Counted from the first letter of the stretch, positions 1 to 9,709 are shown. The stretch: DNA of 64,000 nucleotides from Flavobacterium sp. (GCF_027531905.1 NZ_JAPZSU010000048.1:23892-87891), one strand, 5' to 3'. The notes: generated by a model not told the origin, from the letters alone. Numbers and translations are program-made.

Positions 1-772
1 TTACATCACCCACTGTTACTCCTAGGCCAAAACCTATCAAGCTTCCGTAAATACCTGCCGCTTCACTCACGTCTACGAACTTTCCACTGTCGTTTCGTAA
101 TAATTTATCACCTCCTCCTTTAAGAATATCGGCTACATCCCAATCTTTATCGCGTAGTTCTCTTTTATTAGAATAATTCAAGCTGCTAACCGGGATAAAG
201 CTGTTATTGAGAATGTAAACATCTAAATCACCATCTTTATCATAATCAAAAAAAGCGGCGTGTGTTGTAATTCCAGTATCCGCAAGATTATATTCTTCAG
301 CTTTTTCGGTAAATGTTAGGTTCCCATTGTTAATGAAAAGCTCATTATTTTGTTGACTCCCTTTACTATTCCCAGCATTACAAACATAAATATCTAGTAA
401 TCCATCGGCATTAACATCGACCATTACGACACCTGTTGACCATACTTTTGTTCCTTCAACTCCTGCTTTTAACGAGATGTCTTCAAACTTAAAATTGCCC
501 TTGTTGAGATAGAGTTTGTTTTTGCCTAAATTGGAAGTAAAGTATACATCTGAAAGCCCATCATTGTTGATGTCACCAATTGCAACTCCGCCTCCATTAT
601 AAAAATTTCGGTATTTAAAAATGTTCATCTCTTCACCATTTTTGACTTCATTAATGAAATCAATACCTGTGTCTGAAGAAGGTAATTGGGTGAATAAAGT
701 ATCCGTTTTAACCTTGGAACAATTCGAGAAAAAAAGTGTTACAATAGCAAATAGAAATAATCGTTGCAACAT
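1..772 (-). CDS. FG-GAP/VCBS repeat lipoprotein, C-terminus beyond window
   Basis: Reading from ATG at 772 the frame stays open to the window edge (257 codons), so the gene is partial. The N-terminus MLQRLFLFAIVTLFFSNC is a lipoprotein signal with the acylated Cys at residue 18. It is followed by three calcium-binding-like blades: GDINNDGLSDVYF, VDVNADGLLDIYV and FDYDKDGDLDVYI. These are FG-GAP/VCBS repeats as found in the ASPIC/UnbV proteins that Bacteroidota often encode beside SusC/SusD pairs. The role in this locus is not known; a surface sugar-binding or adhesion function is inferred. It is separated from susD by 168 bp holding a terminator and a weak TAnnTTTG box at 856-863, so it is probably a separate transcript. 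Confidence 0.85.
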   Translation of the reverse strand, partial: MLQRLFLFAIVTLFFSNCSKVKTDTLFTQLPSSDTGIDFINEVKNGEEMNIFKYRNFYNGGGVAIGDINNDGLSDVYFTSNLGKNKLYLNKGNFKFEDISLKAGVEGTKVWSTGVVMVDVNADGLLDIYVCNAGNSKGSQQNNELFINNGNLTFTEKAEEYNLADTGITTHAAFFDYDKDGDLDVYILNNSFIPVSSLNYSNKRELRDKDWDVADILKGGGDKLLRNDSGKFVDVSEAAGIYGSLIGFGLGVTVGDV

Positions 773-872
773 AATAGGGAGTAGGTTTTAATTATTTTGT
801 AAGTTCCTTATAGACACGTAATTTATAGAATTAATATGTAAAAAAAAACAACTTACAAAAATACTTTTAAAG

Positions 873-899
873 AAAAAGAGGGTATCACTACCCTCTTTC
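873..899 (-). terminator. Terminator after susD
   Basis: Hairpin with arms AAAGAGGGTA and TACCCTCTTT, followed on the minus strand by a T-rich tract. It lies about 40 bp after the susD stop. Confidence 0.75.
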
Positions 900-940
900 T
901 AAACTAACACAAAACAAAATTCAATCTAAATCAAAATATT

Positions 941-2524
941 TTAATAACCAGAGTTTTGTTTAAGATTTGCATTAAACAAAGCATCTGCTGGTATAGGAAA
1001 TAAAATATATCTTTTATCAGATACATACGGTTTCAATTCTCTAGCCTCTAAAAACTTACCAAAACGGATCATATCGTTTCTTCTCCATCCTTCATACCAC
1101 AATTCTTTACCTCTTTCTGTATAAATTGCATCAAGAGTTGTTGGTACCGTGCCAGCAACCGTTGTTCTGGATATCATTTGATTCAATTTTGTTAAATCAT
1201 TAGTACCAGTTCCTCCTCTTAAGATTGCCTCAGCTTTCATTAACAATGCATCAGAATAACGCATCAACGCATAATCGTTTTCAGGAGTATTTAAATTTGC
1301 AGCATCTGGAATATACTTTTGACTTCTAATTCCTGCAGTTTCAAGTGTTGTTCCTCCAGTTATCAAGGTAAGTGCTGCTGTATAAACCAATGGATTTCCT
1401 TTTCTATCTTTTAGATTTACTGTACCTGCTGGAATATTTGTATATGGTACACCATTAGCATCTTTGTCTTTTCCATTTTCATCTCTATTCTTACCATTTT
1501 TCATTTGACCCACTTGAAAACCAACATTGTTTCCAAAATCATCTAAGATATATTGATCTGCGTTTTTTATACGTCTATCATTTGGATTGAACTTATTGTA
1601 ATACTCTGCCACTGTAGCAAAACCATTCCATCCATCTGGTGTTTGTTGGTAATGCATACCCATTCTCCAGCGAGATTGTATCCCACCACCTTGTCCTCCT
1701 CTTGTATTTTTTGAAGAAAACAAAATCTCTGGAGATGTATTATTTTCAGGCTTGAAGTTATCCCAATAATCAGTCGCTAATGATGAATTAATAGCGTCAA
1801 CATGAGTTACAACTTTTGTCATATCGGCAGGTGCAAATGTGTATGGTCCTGCAGGATCAGCTGCAGTAAACACCCCTTTATTAAGATAAAGTTTAGCTAA
1901 TAAAAAATGTGCTGCATCAACATTAGCAATACTTGCGTCTCCAGCTACTCTAGCTGGTAAACTACCAATAATAGCTTCTAACTCAGTAATTACAAAATTC
2001 GTAGCCTCCTCTCTTGTCCAAACCTTAGGATCTGCTTCTAATGAACTGCCTTTTTCTCTATATGGAACTTGACCAAATAAATCAATAACGTTATAATAAT
2101 AGAATGCTCTCAAAAAACGTGCTTGAGAAACTTGTGCTGGAGTACCATTATCAATAACAAGATTACAATTGTGCACCTGAGATAAAAGTGAATTCCAAGC
2201 ATTTCTAATTTCAATATTATCTGGTGCCCAGGTATGAGTATGTAATTGTCTCCATTTAGCGTTATCATCCCAGTCACCTCCTCTAGTAGGACCTACTAGA
2301 GCATCTGTTGACATTTCATCAAGTGCAAACATTTTATCTTGATCTTGGAATCCCCTTAGACCTTCATAAGCACTTACTAAAATCGAGGCTGAGTTTACGG
2401 TTGAACCACCTGTGTTGCTAATAACTACACCATCTAAAACTTCTTCATCTAAATTCGTACAACTTACTCCTAATAGGACTGTACTTGTAAATAAGACGCT
2501 TTTTATAAAATTTATTCTTTTCAT
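941..2524 (-). CDS. SusD/RagB family outer-membrane glycan-binding lipoprotein
   Basis: 527 residues, the usual length for SusD. The signal ends in a lipobox LGVSC with Cys22 acylated. The tetratricopeptide-like helices (ARFLRAFYYYNVIDLFGQVPY around residues 135-155) and the C-terminal block with YTERGKELWYEGWRRNDMIRFGKF are typical of SusD_RagB. The protein caps the SusC barrel encoded 11 bp upstream and hands it oligosaccharides at the cell surface. The substrate cannot be read from the sequence. The neighbouring GH32, GH13, GH65 and fructokinase genes suggest a fructose- and glucose-containing saccharide. Confidence 0.93.
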   Translation of the reverse strand: MKRINFIKSVLFTSTVLLGVSCTNLDEEVLDGVVISNTGGSTVNSASILVSAYEGLRGFQDQDKMFALDEMSTDALVGPTRGGDWDDNAKWRQLHTHTWAPDNIEIRNAWNSLLSQVHNCNLVIDNGTPAQVSQARFLRAFYYYNVIDLFGQVPYREKGSSLEADPKVWTREEATNFVITELEAIIGSLPARVAGDASIANVDAAHFLLAKLYLNKGVFTAADPAGPYTFAPADMTKVVTHVDAINSSLATDYWDNFKPENNTSPEILFSSKNTRGGQGGGIQSRWRMGMHYQQTPDGWNGFATVAEYYNKFNPNDRRIKNADQYILDDFGNNVGFQVGQMKNGKNRDENGKDKDANGVPYTNIPAGTVNLKDRKGNPLVYTAALTLITGGTTLETAGIRSQKYIPDAANLNTPENDYALMRYSDALLMKAEAILRGGTGTNDLTKLNQMISRTTVAGTVPTTLDAIYTERGKELWYEGWRRNDMIRFGKFLEARELKPYVSDKRYILFPIPADALFNANLKQNSGY

Positions 2525-2535
2525 CCTGTTTTTAA

Positions 2536-5505
2536 TTAAAATGTTACATTAAGTCCAAGTGATATACTTCTCTCTCTTGGATAAGATAAATACTCCATAC
2601 CCGCAGAAGGAACACCATTAAGAGATTTATCAGTATCTACCTCTGGATCAGCACCTGAATAACTTGTTATTACAAACAAATTAGATGCATTTACAAAAAA
2701 ACGAGCTGATTTAATGCTAAATCTATCAAGAGAATTAACAGTGTAACCAAAAGTTAAATTACCTAATCTTAAAAAATCTCCTTTTTCTAAATACTTTGTT
2801 GATGGAGAGTTCGGATCTCCTTGTGCTTGTGGAGATGTTGCAGCTTCTTGTGTTGTATTTCTACCACCTAAGAAAGCTCCCTTGAAAAAATATGCATTTG
2901 AAGTATTATTGTAAATATAATGACCAAATGCACCGTAAAAAGAAGCTGAAGCATCAAATCCTTTGTAAGCTAAGTTTGTAGTAAATCCTACATTTATTTT
3001 CGGTAAAGGCTGTTTATCTAATAATTTTTTAGCAGCAGTACCAAGTCCTGTGTCATTTCCTACAGCATCTGCATAGATTGAATTTCCAGAACTATCATAT
3101 CCTCTCCACTCATACAAATAATATGTATATGCTGGGCGATCATTCGTAATAACTTGTGTATAAGCATCAGTTAATCCTTGTCCATTTAACCCTCCTGTTG
3201 CAATAAATCCCGCAAAGTTTTTTACTTCATTTTTCAAGAATGAGGCATTGGCTGCAACGTCCCAAGTAAAATCTTTTGTATCAATTACTTTATAATTTAA
3301 AGCCAGCTCTATCCCTTTATTGATAAGGTTCCCTGGTAAATTTTTAAATCTTGGTGATGGTGGACCTGGTTGAGTAGCCGCAGAGGGTACTGGAAAAATT
3401 AAATCTTTTGTGTCTCTTTGGAAATAATCAATTGATCCAGATAATCTGTTGTTGATTAATTCAAAATCAGCACCTACTCCGTAAGAAGTTGTAGTTTCCC
3501 ATTTTAAATCCGCATTTGAATTTGTATCAACACCCAAGCTTCCGTTGTTGCCATATGCCGCTCTTGCAATTGCGGAGTTTGGAGCAAACTCTTGATTTCC
3601 TGTTATACCATAATTCCCTCTTATTTTAAAACTATTTAACAATCCTTCTTTGTCTTCAAAAACTTTAAAAGCAACCCCCACAGATGGGAAGTAATCGTAC
3701 TTATTATTAACTCCTAGCTTAGTCGATCCATCTGAACGTAATGTAGCAGTAAGAATTATTTTTTTGTAAATTGTAGCATTAACTCTACCAAAATAGGATT
3801 GCAACTCTACTCTATTTCTATATGAACTTACACGAAATTCATTTTGTAAACCTCCCTCAATGTTATCAATTAAATTAACTTGATTTACATCATACCCTTT
3901 ACCGCTAGATGAATTACCATCTGCATTATAATCGTAATAAGAATAACCTATTAAAGCATCTAAATTAAAATTATCTCCAAAATCATTGTTATAATTTAAA
4001 GTATGCTCAAAGGTTTTATTAAACTTATTTTGATTGTTGATGTTAGCAACTCCATATTTTACTTCAGATGTTCCAGGTACAGTGGCCGAAAATTGATTTC
4101 CTGATATTTCCATTGTTGGTAACAACTGACTTTTTCTACTTGAATTTGAAGTCTCAACGCCAAATAAAAATTGATATTTCAATTTACTAGTGATTTTCCA
4201 AGTAGAATTAATACTTCCTAATAATTTGTTAGTATTTGTATAATCTGTATACGAATCTAATAACTGTACAGGATTCAAATAATCATCTCCAACCACATTA
4301 TAAGAACCGTTTGCATTTCTAATTGGTAACGTTGGATTCCAATATAAAGCTGTACCAATTACATTACCAATAAAACCTGCATTATTTGACAATAAAGTGG
4401 CTTCGTCCCTAACTGATGAGTAAATCACCCTAGACTCTACTTTTAAAGCCCCTCCAAAAAAATCATTTGAATTATAAATCGATACATTGTAACGATCTAA
4501 ACCTGTTTTTTTAACAATTCCATCTGTATTTGAAGCTCCAAATGACACTCTTGTATTAGAATTCTCAGTAGATTTTGTAAAGGATAAGTCGTGATTCATA
4601 GAAAATCCATTTCTAAGCACAGCATCCTTCCAATTGTAAGATCGTGAACCTTTATCATCTCCTCCTGCTGCAGCAAATTGATCTCCTGTCATAACATCTA
4701 ACTTTCCAGACATTTTACTAAACTGAAAAGATGTATTATACACTAATTGCGGAACATTTGATTTTCCCTTTTTAGTTGTAATAACGATTACACCATTAGC
4801 ACCACGAGAACCATAAATAGCAGTACTTGATGCGTCCTTTAAGACAGACATACTTTCAATATCATTTTGATTGATAAAGTTTAACGGATTCCTTGATGAT
4901 GAAGTACCCAACAAATCAGCACCACCAGCAGATATGTTACCTCCATCTAGTGGAACACCATCTACAACAATTAATGGGCCATTACCTGAACGGATAGATG
5001 AATTTCCACGTACTCTAATAGCAACACCAGCACCAGGTTCCCCACTAGATTGAGTCACTTGAACACCTGCAACTTTACCTCTTAACAGCTGTGCTGGAGA
5101 GGGTGAAGCAACATTATCAAATTGTTTAGAACTTAATTGATCCACAGCTCCCGTTGCATCTTTCTTTTTCACAGTTCCATACCCAACCACAATTACTTCT
5201 TTCAGTTGAGCGGAGTCGTCTTTTAAGACAACATTGATAACACTCTTACCAGCTGCACTAACTTCTTGTGACTTTAAACCAATGTAACTAAATACCAAAA
5301 CCGCGTCTGAACTAACGTTTCTTAAAATAAAAGTTCCATCAAAATCGGTTTGAGCTGAAATACTGGTTCCTTTTACCAATACATTGGCCCCAGGAAGTGG
5401 GCCACTGGCGTCTGATACTTTTCCTTTGATTTCTTGCGAATAGGCCATACCTGTGCAAAGAACCGTTAGAAACATCAGCAAGCCTTTTAGTAGACTATTT
5501 TTCAT
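2536..5505 (-). CDS. SusC/RagA TonB-linked outer-membrane transporter
   Basis: 989 residues. Signal peptide of about 23 residues (MKNSLLKGLLMFLTVLC...SQ), then a carboxypeptidase-regulatory-like domain at about 26-110, the plug domain (LRGKVAGVQVTQSSGEPGAG; KDASSTAIYGSRGANGVIVI) at about 115-245 and a long beta-barrel ending in SLGLNVTF. It imports oligosaccharides through the outer membrane using TonB and is paired with the SusD gene just downstream. Its 5' region carries two palindromic boxes at 5615-5646 that match boxes elsewhere in the locus, so control by the LacI-type regulator at 14268 is likely. No anti-sigma or hybrid two-component regulator is next to it. Confidence 0.95.
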   Translation of the reverse strand: MKNSLLKGLLMFLTVLCTGMAYSQEIKGKVSDASGPLPGANVLVKGTSISAQTDFDGTFILRNVSSDAVLVFSYIGLKSQEVSAAGKSVINVVLKDDSAQLKEVIVVGYGTVKKKDATGAVDQLSSKQFDNVASPSPAQLLRGKVAGVQVTQSSGEPGAGVAIRVRGNSSIRSGNGPLIVVDGVPLDGGNISAGGADLLGTSSSRNPLNFINQNDIESMSVLKDASSTAIYGSRGANGVIVITTKKGKSNVPQLVYNTSFQFSKMSGKLDVMTGDQFAAAGGDDKGSRSYNWKDAVLRNGFSMNHDLSFTKSTENSNTRVSFGASNTDGIVKKTGLDRYNVSIYNSNDFFGGALKVESRVIYSSVRDEATLLSNNAGFIGNVIGTALYWNPTLPIRNANGSYNVVGDDYLNPVQLLDSYTDYTNTNKLLGSINSTWKITSKLKYQFLFGVETSNSSRKSQLLPTMEISGNQFSATVPGTSEVKYGVANINNQNKFNKTFEHTLNYNNDFGDNFNLDALIGYSYYDYNADGNSSSGKGYDVNQVNLIDNIEGGLQNEFRVSSYRNRVELQSYFGRVNATIYKKIILTATLRSDGSTKLGVNNKYDYFPSVGVAFKVFEDKEGLLNSFKIRGNYGITGNQEFAPNSAIARAAYGNNGSLGVDTNSNADLKWETTTSYGVGADFELINNRLSGSIDYFQRDTKDLIFPVPSAATQPGPPSPRFKNLPGNLINKGIELALNYKVIDTKDFTWDVAANASFLKNEVKNFAGFIATGGLNGQGLTDAYTQVITNDRPAYTYYLYEWRGYDSSGNSIYADAVGNDTGLGTAAKKLLDKQPLPKINVGFTTNLAYKGFDASASFYGAFGHYIYNNTSNAYFFKGAFLGGRNTTQEAATSPQAQGDPNSPSTKYLEKGDFLRLGNLTFGYTVNSLDRFSIKSARFFVNASNLFVITSYSGADPEVDTDKSLNGVPSAGMEYLSYPRERSISLGLNVTF

Positions 5506-5568
5506 ACGTAATAAATAAGTTGGTTAATAATTTTTTTAAAAATTGGTTATTGCTTTTATTATACAAAT

Positions 5569-5576
5569 CAAACTTA
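5569..5576 (-). promoter_or_regulatory. Candidate -7 box of the susCD promoter
   Basis: TAAGTTTG on the minus strand matches the Bacteroidota -7 consensus TAnnTTTG. It lies about 65 bp upstream of the susC ATG. No clear TTG lies about 19 bp upstream of it, which would fit a promoter that needs an activator. Confidence 0.5.
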
Positions 5577-5614
5577 CACAATGTTTTATGATAAATTTAA
5601 GAAAAAACATAACT

Positions 5615-5646
5615 ACAACGTTTTCGTAAAGCCGAAAACGTTTTCG
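5615..5646. promoter_or_regulatory. Two LacI-type operator boxes upstream of susC
   Basis: CGAAAACGTTTTCG (5633-5646) is a perfect 14-bp palindrome. A weaker copy ACAACGTTTTCG lies at 5615-5626. The centres are 20 bp apart, about two helical turns. The central CG and A/T-rich arms are typical of LacI/GalR family sites. Both lie upstream of the -7 box at 5569-5576. Confidence 0.7.
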
Positions 5647-5698
5647 ATTTTAAAATAGATACTTCATTTTTTTAATATTTATTTTATATAAAGCACAA

Positions 5699-5744
5699 AA
5701 AAAACCGCTAAAAAAAACATATAATTCTTTTTTTACGGTTTTGA
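5699..5744 (-). terminator. Terminator after the GH65 gene
   Basis: On the minus strand AAAACCG plus an A-run pairs with a T-run plus CGGTTTT, with an additional T-tract at the end. It sits in the 408-bp gap between GH65 and susC, about 170 bp after the GH65 stop. It suggests GH65 and susCD are separate transcripts. The rest of the gap holds the operators and promoter listed separately. Confidence 0.6.
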
Positions 5745-5913
5745 ATACTAAAACAATCTGTTGAATACACAACCAAATAACCAAAATCAATACAAACTAT
5801 ACGAATAATTCAATAAAAAACAGTAATTGATATAAATTACACACTTAACGCTTGTTATCCTCATAAAATCAACAGATTATAAACTAAAAATTAAGTAATC
5901 AACTCTTACTAAT

Positions 5914-7920
5914 TTAATTAATGGTAATTGTTTTTTCATCGGTTCCAATACCAATAATTTTCAAAGATTTCCATTTTTTGGGCAAAATGCCTTTATTAAA
6001 TTGCAACCCTTTATCCGTTTGCTCAACCCCACCAAAACCATAAATTACCGCTTGAAGCATTGCACCAGCTCCTGTAGCAAAATAAGGATTATTACTATTG
6101 GCGGATTCTGAAAACACTCCAAATGGTGGACGACTATTGGGCAAATAGGATTTTACAAAATATTCATACGCTTTCTCACTATCTCCTAGTCTGGCATACA
6201 AAACAGATAAAACTCCAGAAGCCATTGCAGGGCCATCTTTCTTGTCAATTTTATCAGCATAATATTCTAAATCCTTCTTGATTTGTTCATTATCTGTTAT
6301 GACATGCAACGGATAAGCCAACAAGTTCACATCTGCTTGTTTTATCATTTGTCCTTTGTATCCTTTGTAATTTTGTGTTATGCCATTTTCTTTATGAATC
6401 ACTAATTTTTCGGAAACTTTAATCCATTCTTCATTCACTTTTTCATTCAAAATTTTTGCCGCTTTAATGGTGTTTTTCAAACTTTCTATTGTAGAAGCAT
6501 TGGTAAAAGCATTATCATCAACATGCTGAGCATATTCATCTGCACCGACCACATTATGAATAGAATAGCTGCCATCCGAATTTTCTACTGCTCTACTGAC
6601 CCAAAAATTAGCTGTTTGTTTCAAAACTTCCCATTCATTTCGCAACCAAGATTGGTTTTGTGTCATTGCAAAATAATTCCAAAAAGCAATAGACACATCT
6701 GCCGTAATATGTTGCTCGAAAATTCCAGTTAATGCCCAAGTCGGCGTAGCTTCTTCACCAGTATCATCGGATTCCCAAGGAAACATCGCTCCTTGATAAC
6801 CATAAATAGTTGCTTTTTGCTTGGCTTTTGCCAAACGGTCAGAACGATAATCCAAACACGACTTAGCCATTTCTGGTTGTAAGACTAACAAAGTCGGAAA
6901 CATCCAAAGCTCCGTATCCCAAAATATATGACCATTATATCCCTGCGAAGACAATCCCATTGGAGCAATGCTTTGTCTTGAATCTGGACGAATAAAAGAA
7001 TACAAATTATACAATGCAAAACGCACTCGTTGTTGCGCATCTAAATCTCCTTCTATTTGAATATCCCCTGATTTCCATAAATCAGCCCAAGCTTTTTTAT
7101 GTTTGTACAACAATTTATCAATCCCTTCTTGCAAAGCATAAATAGGTTGTCTCTCGGACTCATTCAAAGGGTCTGTAACATCTTTTGAAGTACAAATTCC
7201 TCCAGCAATTGCAAAACGAAAACCTTTTCCTTTGCTTAATTTTTTAGAAAAACCAACTTCATCGCCTTTTGGCTCCAAAGTTTCGCTAGCACCATCAAAC
7301 AAAAAAGTGGTTGACGCTGCGACTTTATATTTACCTGTCAAAGTTTGTGCAGTAGTTCCAAAAACAGGCATTAGATATTGGTTGTCTTTCAATACTCTAT
7401 ATTGTCTTTTGGCGTGTTTTAATTCATCAGGAACTGTCATATAATTGGCTACAGTCACATCGATATTTTTTAAAGGAGTAATTTTAACTATCGCCATCGC
7501 AGAAAAAGGCAAAGCTCGATTCGCCAAAATAGTATACTCAATAGTAGCCACATCTTTAAATCGAAACGAAGTGGTACTTGTTCCTTCTTTCATAGCAACT
7601 ACTTGTTCCCATTTATCTATATTCGAAGCCGTCACTTCTTCCCCATTGATTACCAATCTCAAGTTCAAAAATTCAATACCCCGCACAATTCTACTGATAC
7701 CGTTTTCTGGACTACCATCATAAACCCCATTGAGAATGATTTCTTTGGTTTTGAGCGGAGTCGCATCCGTAACAATCCCAATTTGACCATTGGCCATAGC
7801 CACACCATAATAATTGTCTCGAGAATTCGCTACCAAATTCCATTCGTCGGATTGGGTCTGAGCCTGAGAAAATGGACTAAAAAGAAAAATAGCGGCAACC
7901 TTAATGATTGTTGATTTCAT
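5914..7920 (-). CDS. Secreted GH65 glycosidase, probable kojibiose-type alpha-glucoside hydrolase
   Basis: 668 residues. Signal peptide MKSTIIKVAAIFLFSPFSQA. The (alpha/alpha)6 barrel signature GHIFWDTELWMFP is at about 330-342, followed by GADEYAQHVDDNAFTNA at 459-475. Glu462 in GADEY is at the place of the general acid of GH65. Most GH65 enzymes are cytosolic phosphorylases. This one is exported and has a Glu (605, in GVFSES) near where the characterised Flavobacterium johnsoniae kojibiose hydrolase has its general base, so hydrolysis is more likely than phosphorolysis. That comparison is from memory. It is divergent from the GH32 gene and shares paired operator boxes with it. A TAAATTTG box at 7943-7950 is a candidate promoter. 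Confidence 0.85.
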   Translation of the reverse strand: MKSTIIKVAAIFLFSPFSQAQTQSDEWNLVANSRDNYYGVAMANGQIGIVTDATPLKTKEIILNGVYDGSPENGISRIVRGIEFLNLRLVINGEEVTASNIDKWEQVVAMKEGTSTTSFRFKDVATIEYTILANRALPFSAMAIVKITPLKNIDVTVANYMTVPDELKHAKRQYRVLKDNQYLMPVFGTTAQTLTGKYKVAASTTFLFDGASETLEPKGDEVGFSKKLSKGKGFRFAIAGGICTSKDVTDPLNESERQPIYALQEGIDKLLYKHKKAWADLWKSGDIQIEGDLDAQQRVRFALYNLYSFIRPDSRQSIAPMGLSSQGYNGHIFWDTELWMFPTLLVLQPEMAKSCLDYRSDRLAKAKQKATIYGYQGAMFPWESDDTGEEATPTWALTGIFEQHITADVSIAFWNYFAMTQNQSWLRNEWEVLKQTANFWVSRAVENSDGSYSIHNVVGADEYAQHVDDNAFTNASTIESLKNTIKAAKILNEKVNEEWIKVSEKLVIHKENGITQNYKGYKGQMIKQADVNLLAYPLHVITDNEQIKKDLEYYADKIDKKDGPAMASGVLSVLYARLGDSEKAYEYFVKSYLPNSRPPFGVFSESANSNNPYFATGAGAMLQAVIYGFGGVEQTDKGLQFNKGILPKKWKSLKIIGIGTDEKTITIN

Positions 7921-7942
7921 ATTTTTAATGTTAAAATAATTT

Positions 7943-7950
7943 CAAATTTA
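7943..7950 (-). promoter_or_regulatory. Candidate -7 box for the GH65 gene
   Basis: TAAATTTG on the minus strand matches TAnnTTTG, 23 bp upstream of the GH65 ATG. The operator boxes at 8004-8040 lie 55-100 bp upstream of it. Confidence 0.5.
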
Positions 7951-8003
7951 GATTATTTACATTTAAAAAATTGCATTTTACCACTAAGTCGCTCAATTCA
8001 GAA

Positions 8004-8040
8004 TCGAAATCGTTTTCGAAAAAATCGAAATCGTTTTCGA
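8004..8040. promoter_or_regulatory. Tandem LacI-type operators between GH65 and GH32
   Basis: TCGAAATCGTTTTCGA occurs twice, at 8004-8019 and 8025-8040, exactly 21 bp apart. Each is a 16-bp palindrome with one mismatched pair, and each is close to the box CGAAAACGTTTTCG upstream of susC. The site lies between the divergent GH65 and GH32 genes and could serve both. Confidence 0.75.
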
Positions 8041-8104
8041 TTTTTTACCCTTCCATAATTTGAAAAAGGAATTCTATTTTTATAGAATGGTTAAACTAAA
8101 AAAA

Positions 8105-9709
8105 ATGAAAGTACTCCCAAAGACTTATTTAATACCTGTTTTCCTTTGCCTCTTGAATATAGGATGTCAGAAAGTAAAAGACAATGAATTCTCGATACCT
8201 ACTGCTATTCAACTGACTTCTAATCCTGACCAACTATTTTTAGAACCGTATCGACCACAATTTCATTTTACGTCCCAAAAAAAATGGATGAACGACCCAA
8301 ATGGAATGGTATTTTACAAAGGAGTCTATCATTTGTTCTACCAGTACTATCCTGAAGATATTGTTTGGGGACCAATGCATTGGGGACACGCAACAAGTAC
8401 CGATTTACTACATTGGCAACACAAGAAAATAGCTTTATTTCCTGATGAGCTGGGACTAATTTTCTCAGGAAGTGCGGTAATTGATTACAACAATACTTCT
8501 GGATTGGGAAGCAAAGAACATCCGCCAATGGTAGCCATTTTTACGTATCATAATATGGTTTTTGAAAAAGCAGGCAAAATAAATACACAATCTCAGGGGC
8601 TCGCTTACAGCCTTGATGAAGGAGAAACTTGGAAAAAATACGAGCGAAATCCCATCATAAGTAACACCGATAAAAAAGATTTTAGAGATCCTAAGGTTTT
8701 TTGGAACAACGAAACTAACATCTGGAACATGGTACTCGTTGCAGGTGATCACGCAGAATTTTACACTTCAAAAAACCTGATAGATTGGACTAAAGAAAGT
8801 GAATTTGGAAAACAGTATGGCGCCCACGGTGGTGTTTGGGAATGTCCAGATATCTTCAAATTAAAAGTAAATGGCAACGGAGAAGAAAAATGGGTTTTAA
8901 TTATAAGCATCAATCCTGGTGCTCCAAATGGAGGTTCGGGCACTCAATACTTTGTGGGGAATTTTGATGGAAAAACATTTACTAGCACTCAAAAAGAACC
9001 CAAATGGATTGACTTTGGCACTGATAATTATGCTGGTGTTACCTATAATGATGCCCCCAATAACCAAAGAATTTTCATAGGATGGATGAGTAATTGGTTA
9101 TATGCCAGAAATACACCTACCAAAAATTGGAGAAGTGCCATGACACTGCCAAGAACACTTGAACTGACAAAAATAAACGGAGAGTATCTTCTGAAAAACA
9201 AACCTATAACTGCTTTTAAAAAGCTCCAAAAACCAGCTTTTACCTCTAAAAAAATTCCCTTAAAAGCCAATCAAAAAACCGATTTCAAATATGACGCTTT
9301 TAACCAATCCGAAATCCGATTCAAAGCAGCAAACAAAGACTTACAATTGGTTTTTTCCAATGACGTAAATGATTCGTTAGTGCTCCATTATAACTCCAAA
9401 TCAAAAACGTTTAGCATTGACCGCCGAAAATCTGGAAAAGTTGCCTTTGAAAAAAACTTTGGGAAAGACATTCATAAATCTAACGTTTCAGCACTTATTG
9501 CTAATCAAATCGACTTTCAAATCATTCTGGATTGGTCCTCAATAGAGCTTTTCTTGAATGATGGATTGTATAGTTTCACTGAACAAATTTTCCCTCAAAA
9601 ACCCTACACTCAATTAAGTATTTTATCAACCGAAGACCAAGAACTGCAAGATTTTACCATCACTAGCATTAGCAGTATTTGGCCTAAAAAAATAGCAAAG
9701 AATGAATAA
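8105..9709 (+). CDS. GH32 lipoprotein (levanase/inulinase/sucrase type)
   Basis: Starting at 8105 gives 534 residues with a good lipoprotein signal, MKVLPKTYLIPVFLCLLNIGC. The frame is open upstream, with ATG at 8087 and TTG at 8060. A TAATTTG box at 8056-8062 argues against the earliest start. GH32 motifs are complete: WMNDPNG (nucleophile Asp64), FRDPKVFW (Asp195) and WECPDIF (acid/base Glu246), then the beta-sandwich domain in the last 150 residues. The enzyme releases fructose from sucrose or fructans at the cell surface or periplasmic face. The 8-bp overlap with the symporter gene and the fructokinase after it form a complete route from fructoside to fructose 6-phosphate. Confidence 0.92.
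   Translation: MKVLPKTYLIPVFLCLLNIGCQKVKDNEFSIPTAIQLTSNPDQLFLEPYRPQFHFTSQKKWMNDPNGMVFYKGVYHLFYQYYPEDIVWGPMHWGHATSTDLLHWQHKKIALFPDELGLIFSGSAVIDYNNTSGLGSKEHPPMVAIFTYHNMVFEKAGKINTQSQGLAYSLDEGETWKKYERNPIISNTDKKDFRDPKVFWNNETNIWNMVLVAGDHAEFYTSKNLIDWTKESEFGKQYGAHGGVWECPDIFKLKVNGNGEEKWVLIISINPGAPNGGSGTQYFVGNFDGKTFTSTQKEPKWIDFGTDNYAGVTYNDAPNNQRIFIGWMSNWLYARNTPTKNWRSAMTLPRTLELTKINGEYLLKNKPITAFKKLQKPAFTSKKIPLKANQKTDFKYDAFNQSEIRFKAANKDLQLVFSNDVNDSLVLHYNSKSKTFSIDRRKSGKVAFEKNFGKDIHKSNVSALIANQIDFQIILDWSSIELFLNDGLYSFTEQIFPQKPYTQLSILSTEDQELQDFTITSISSIWPKKIAKNE

Noticed and set aside
7445..7914. Two open frames on the plus strand within the GH65 gene
   Set aside because: They are opposite a gene with clear GH65 motifs and lack any recognisable domain.
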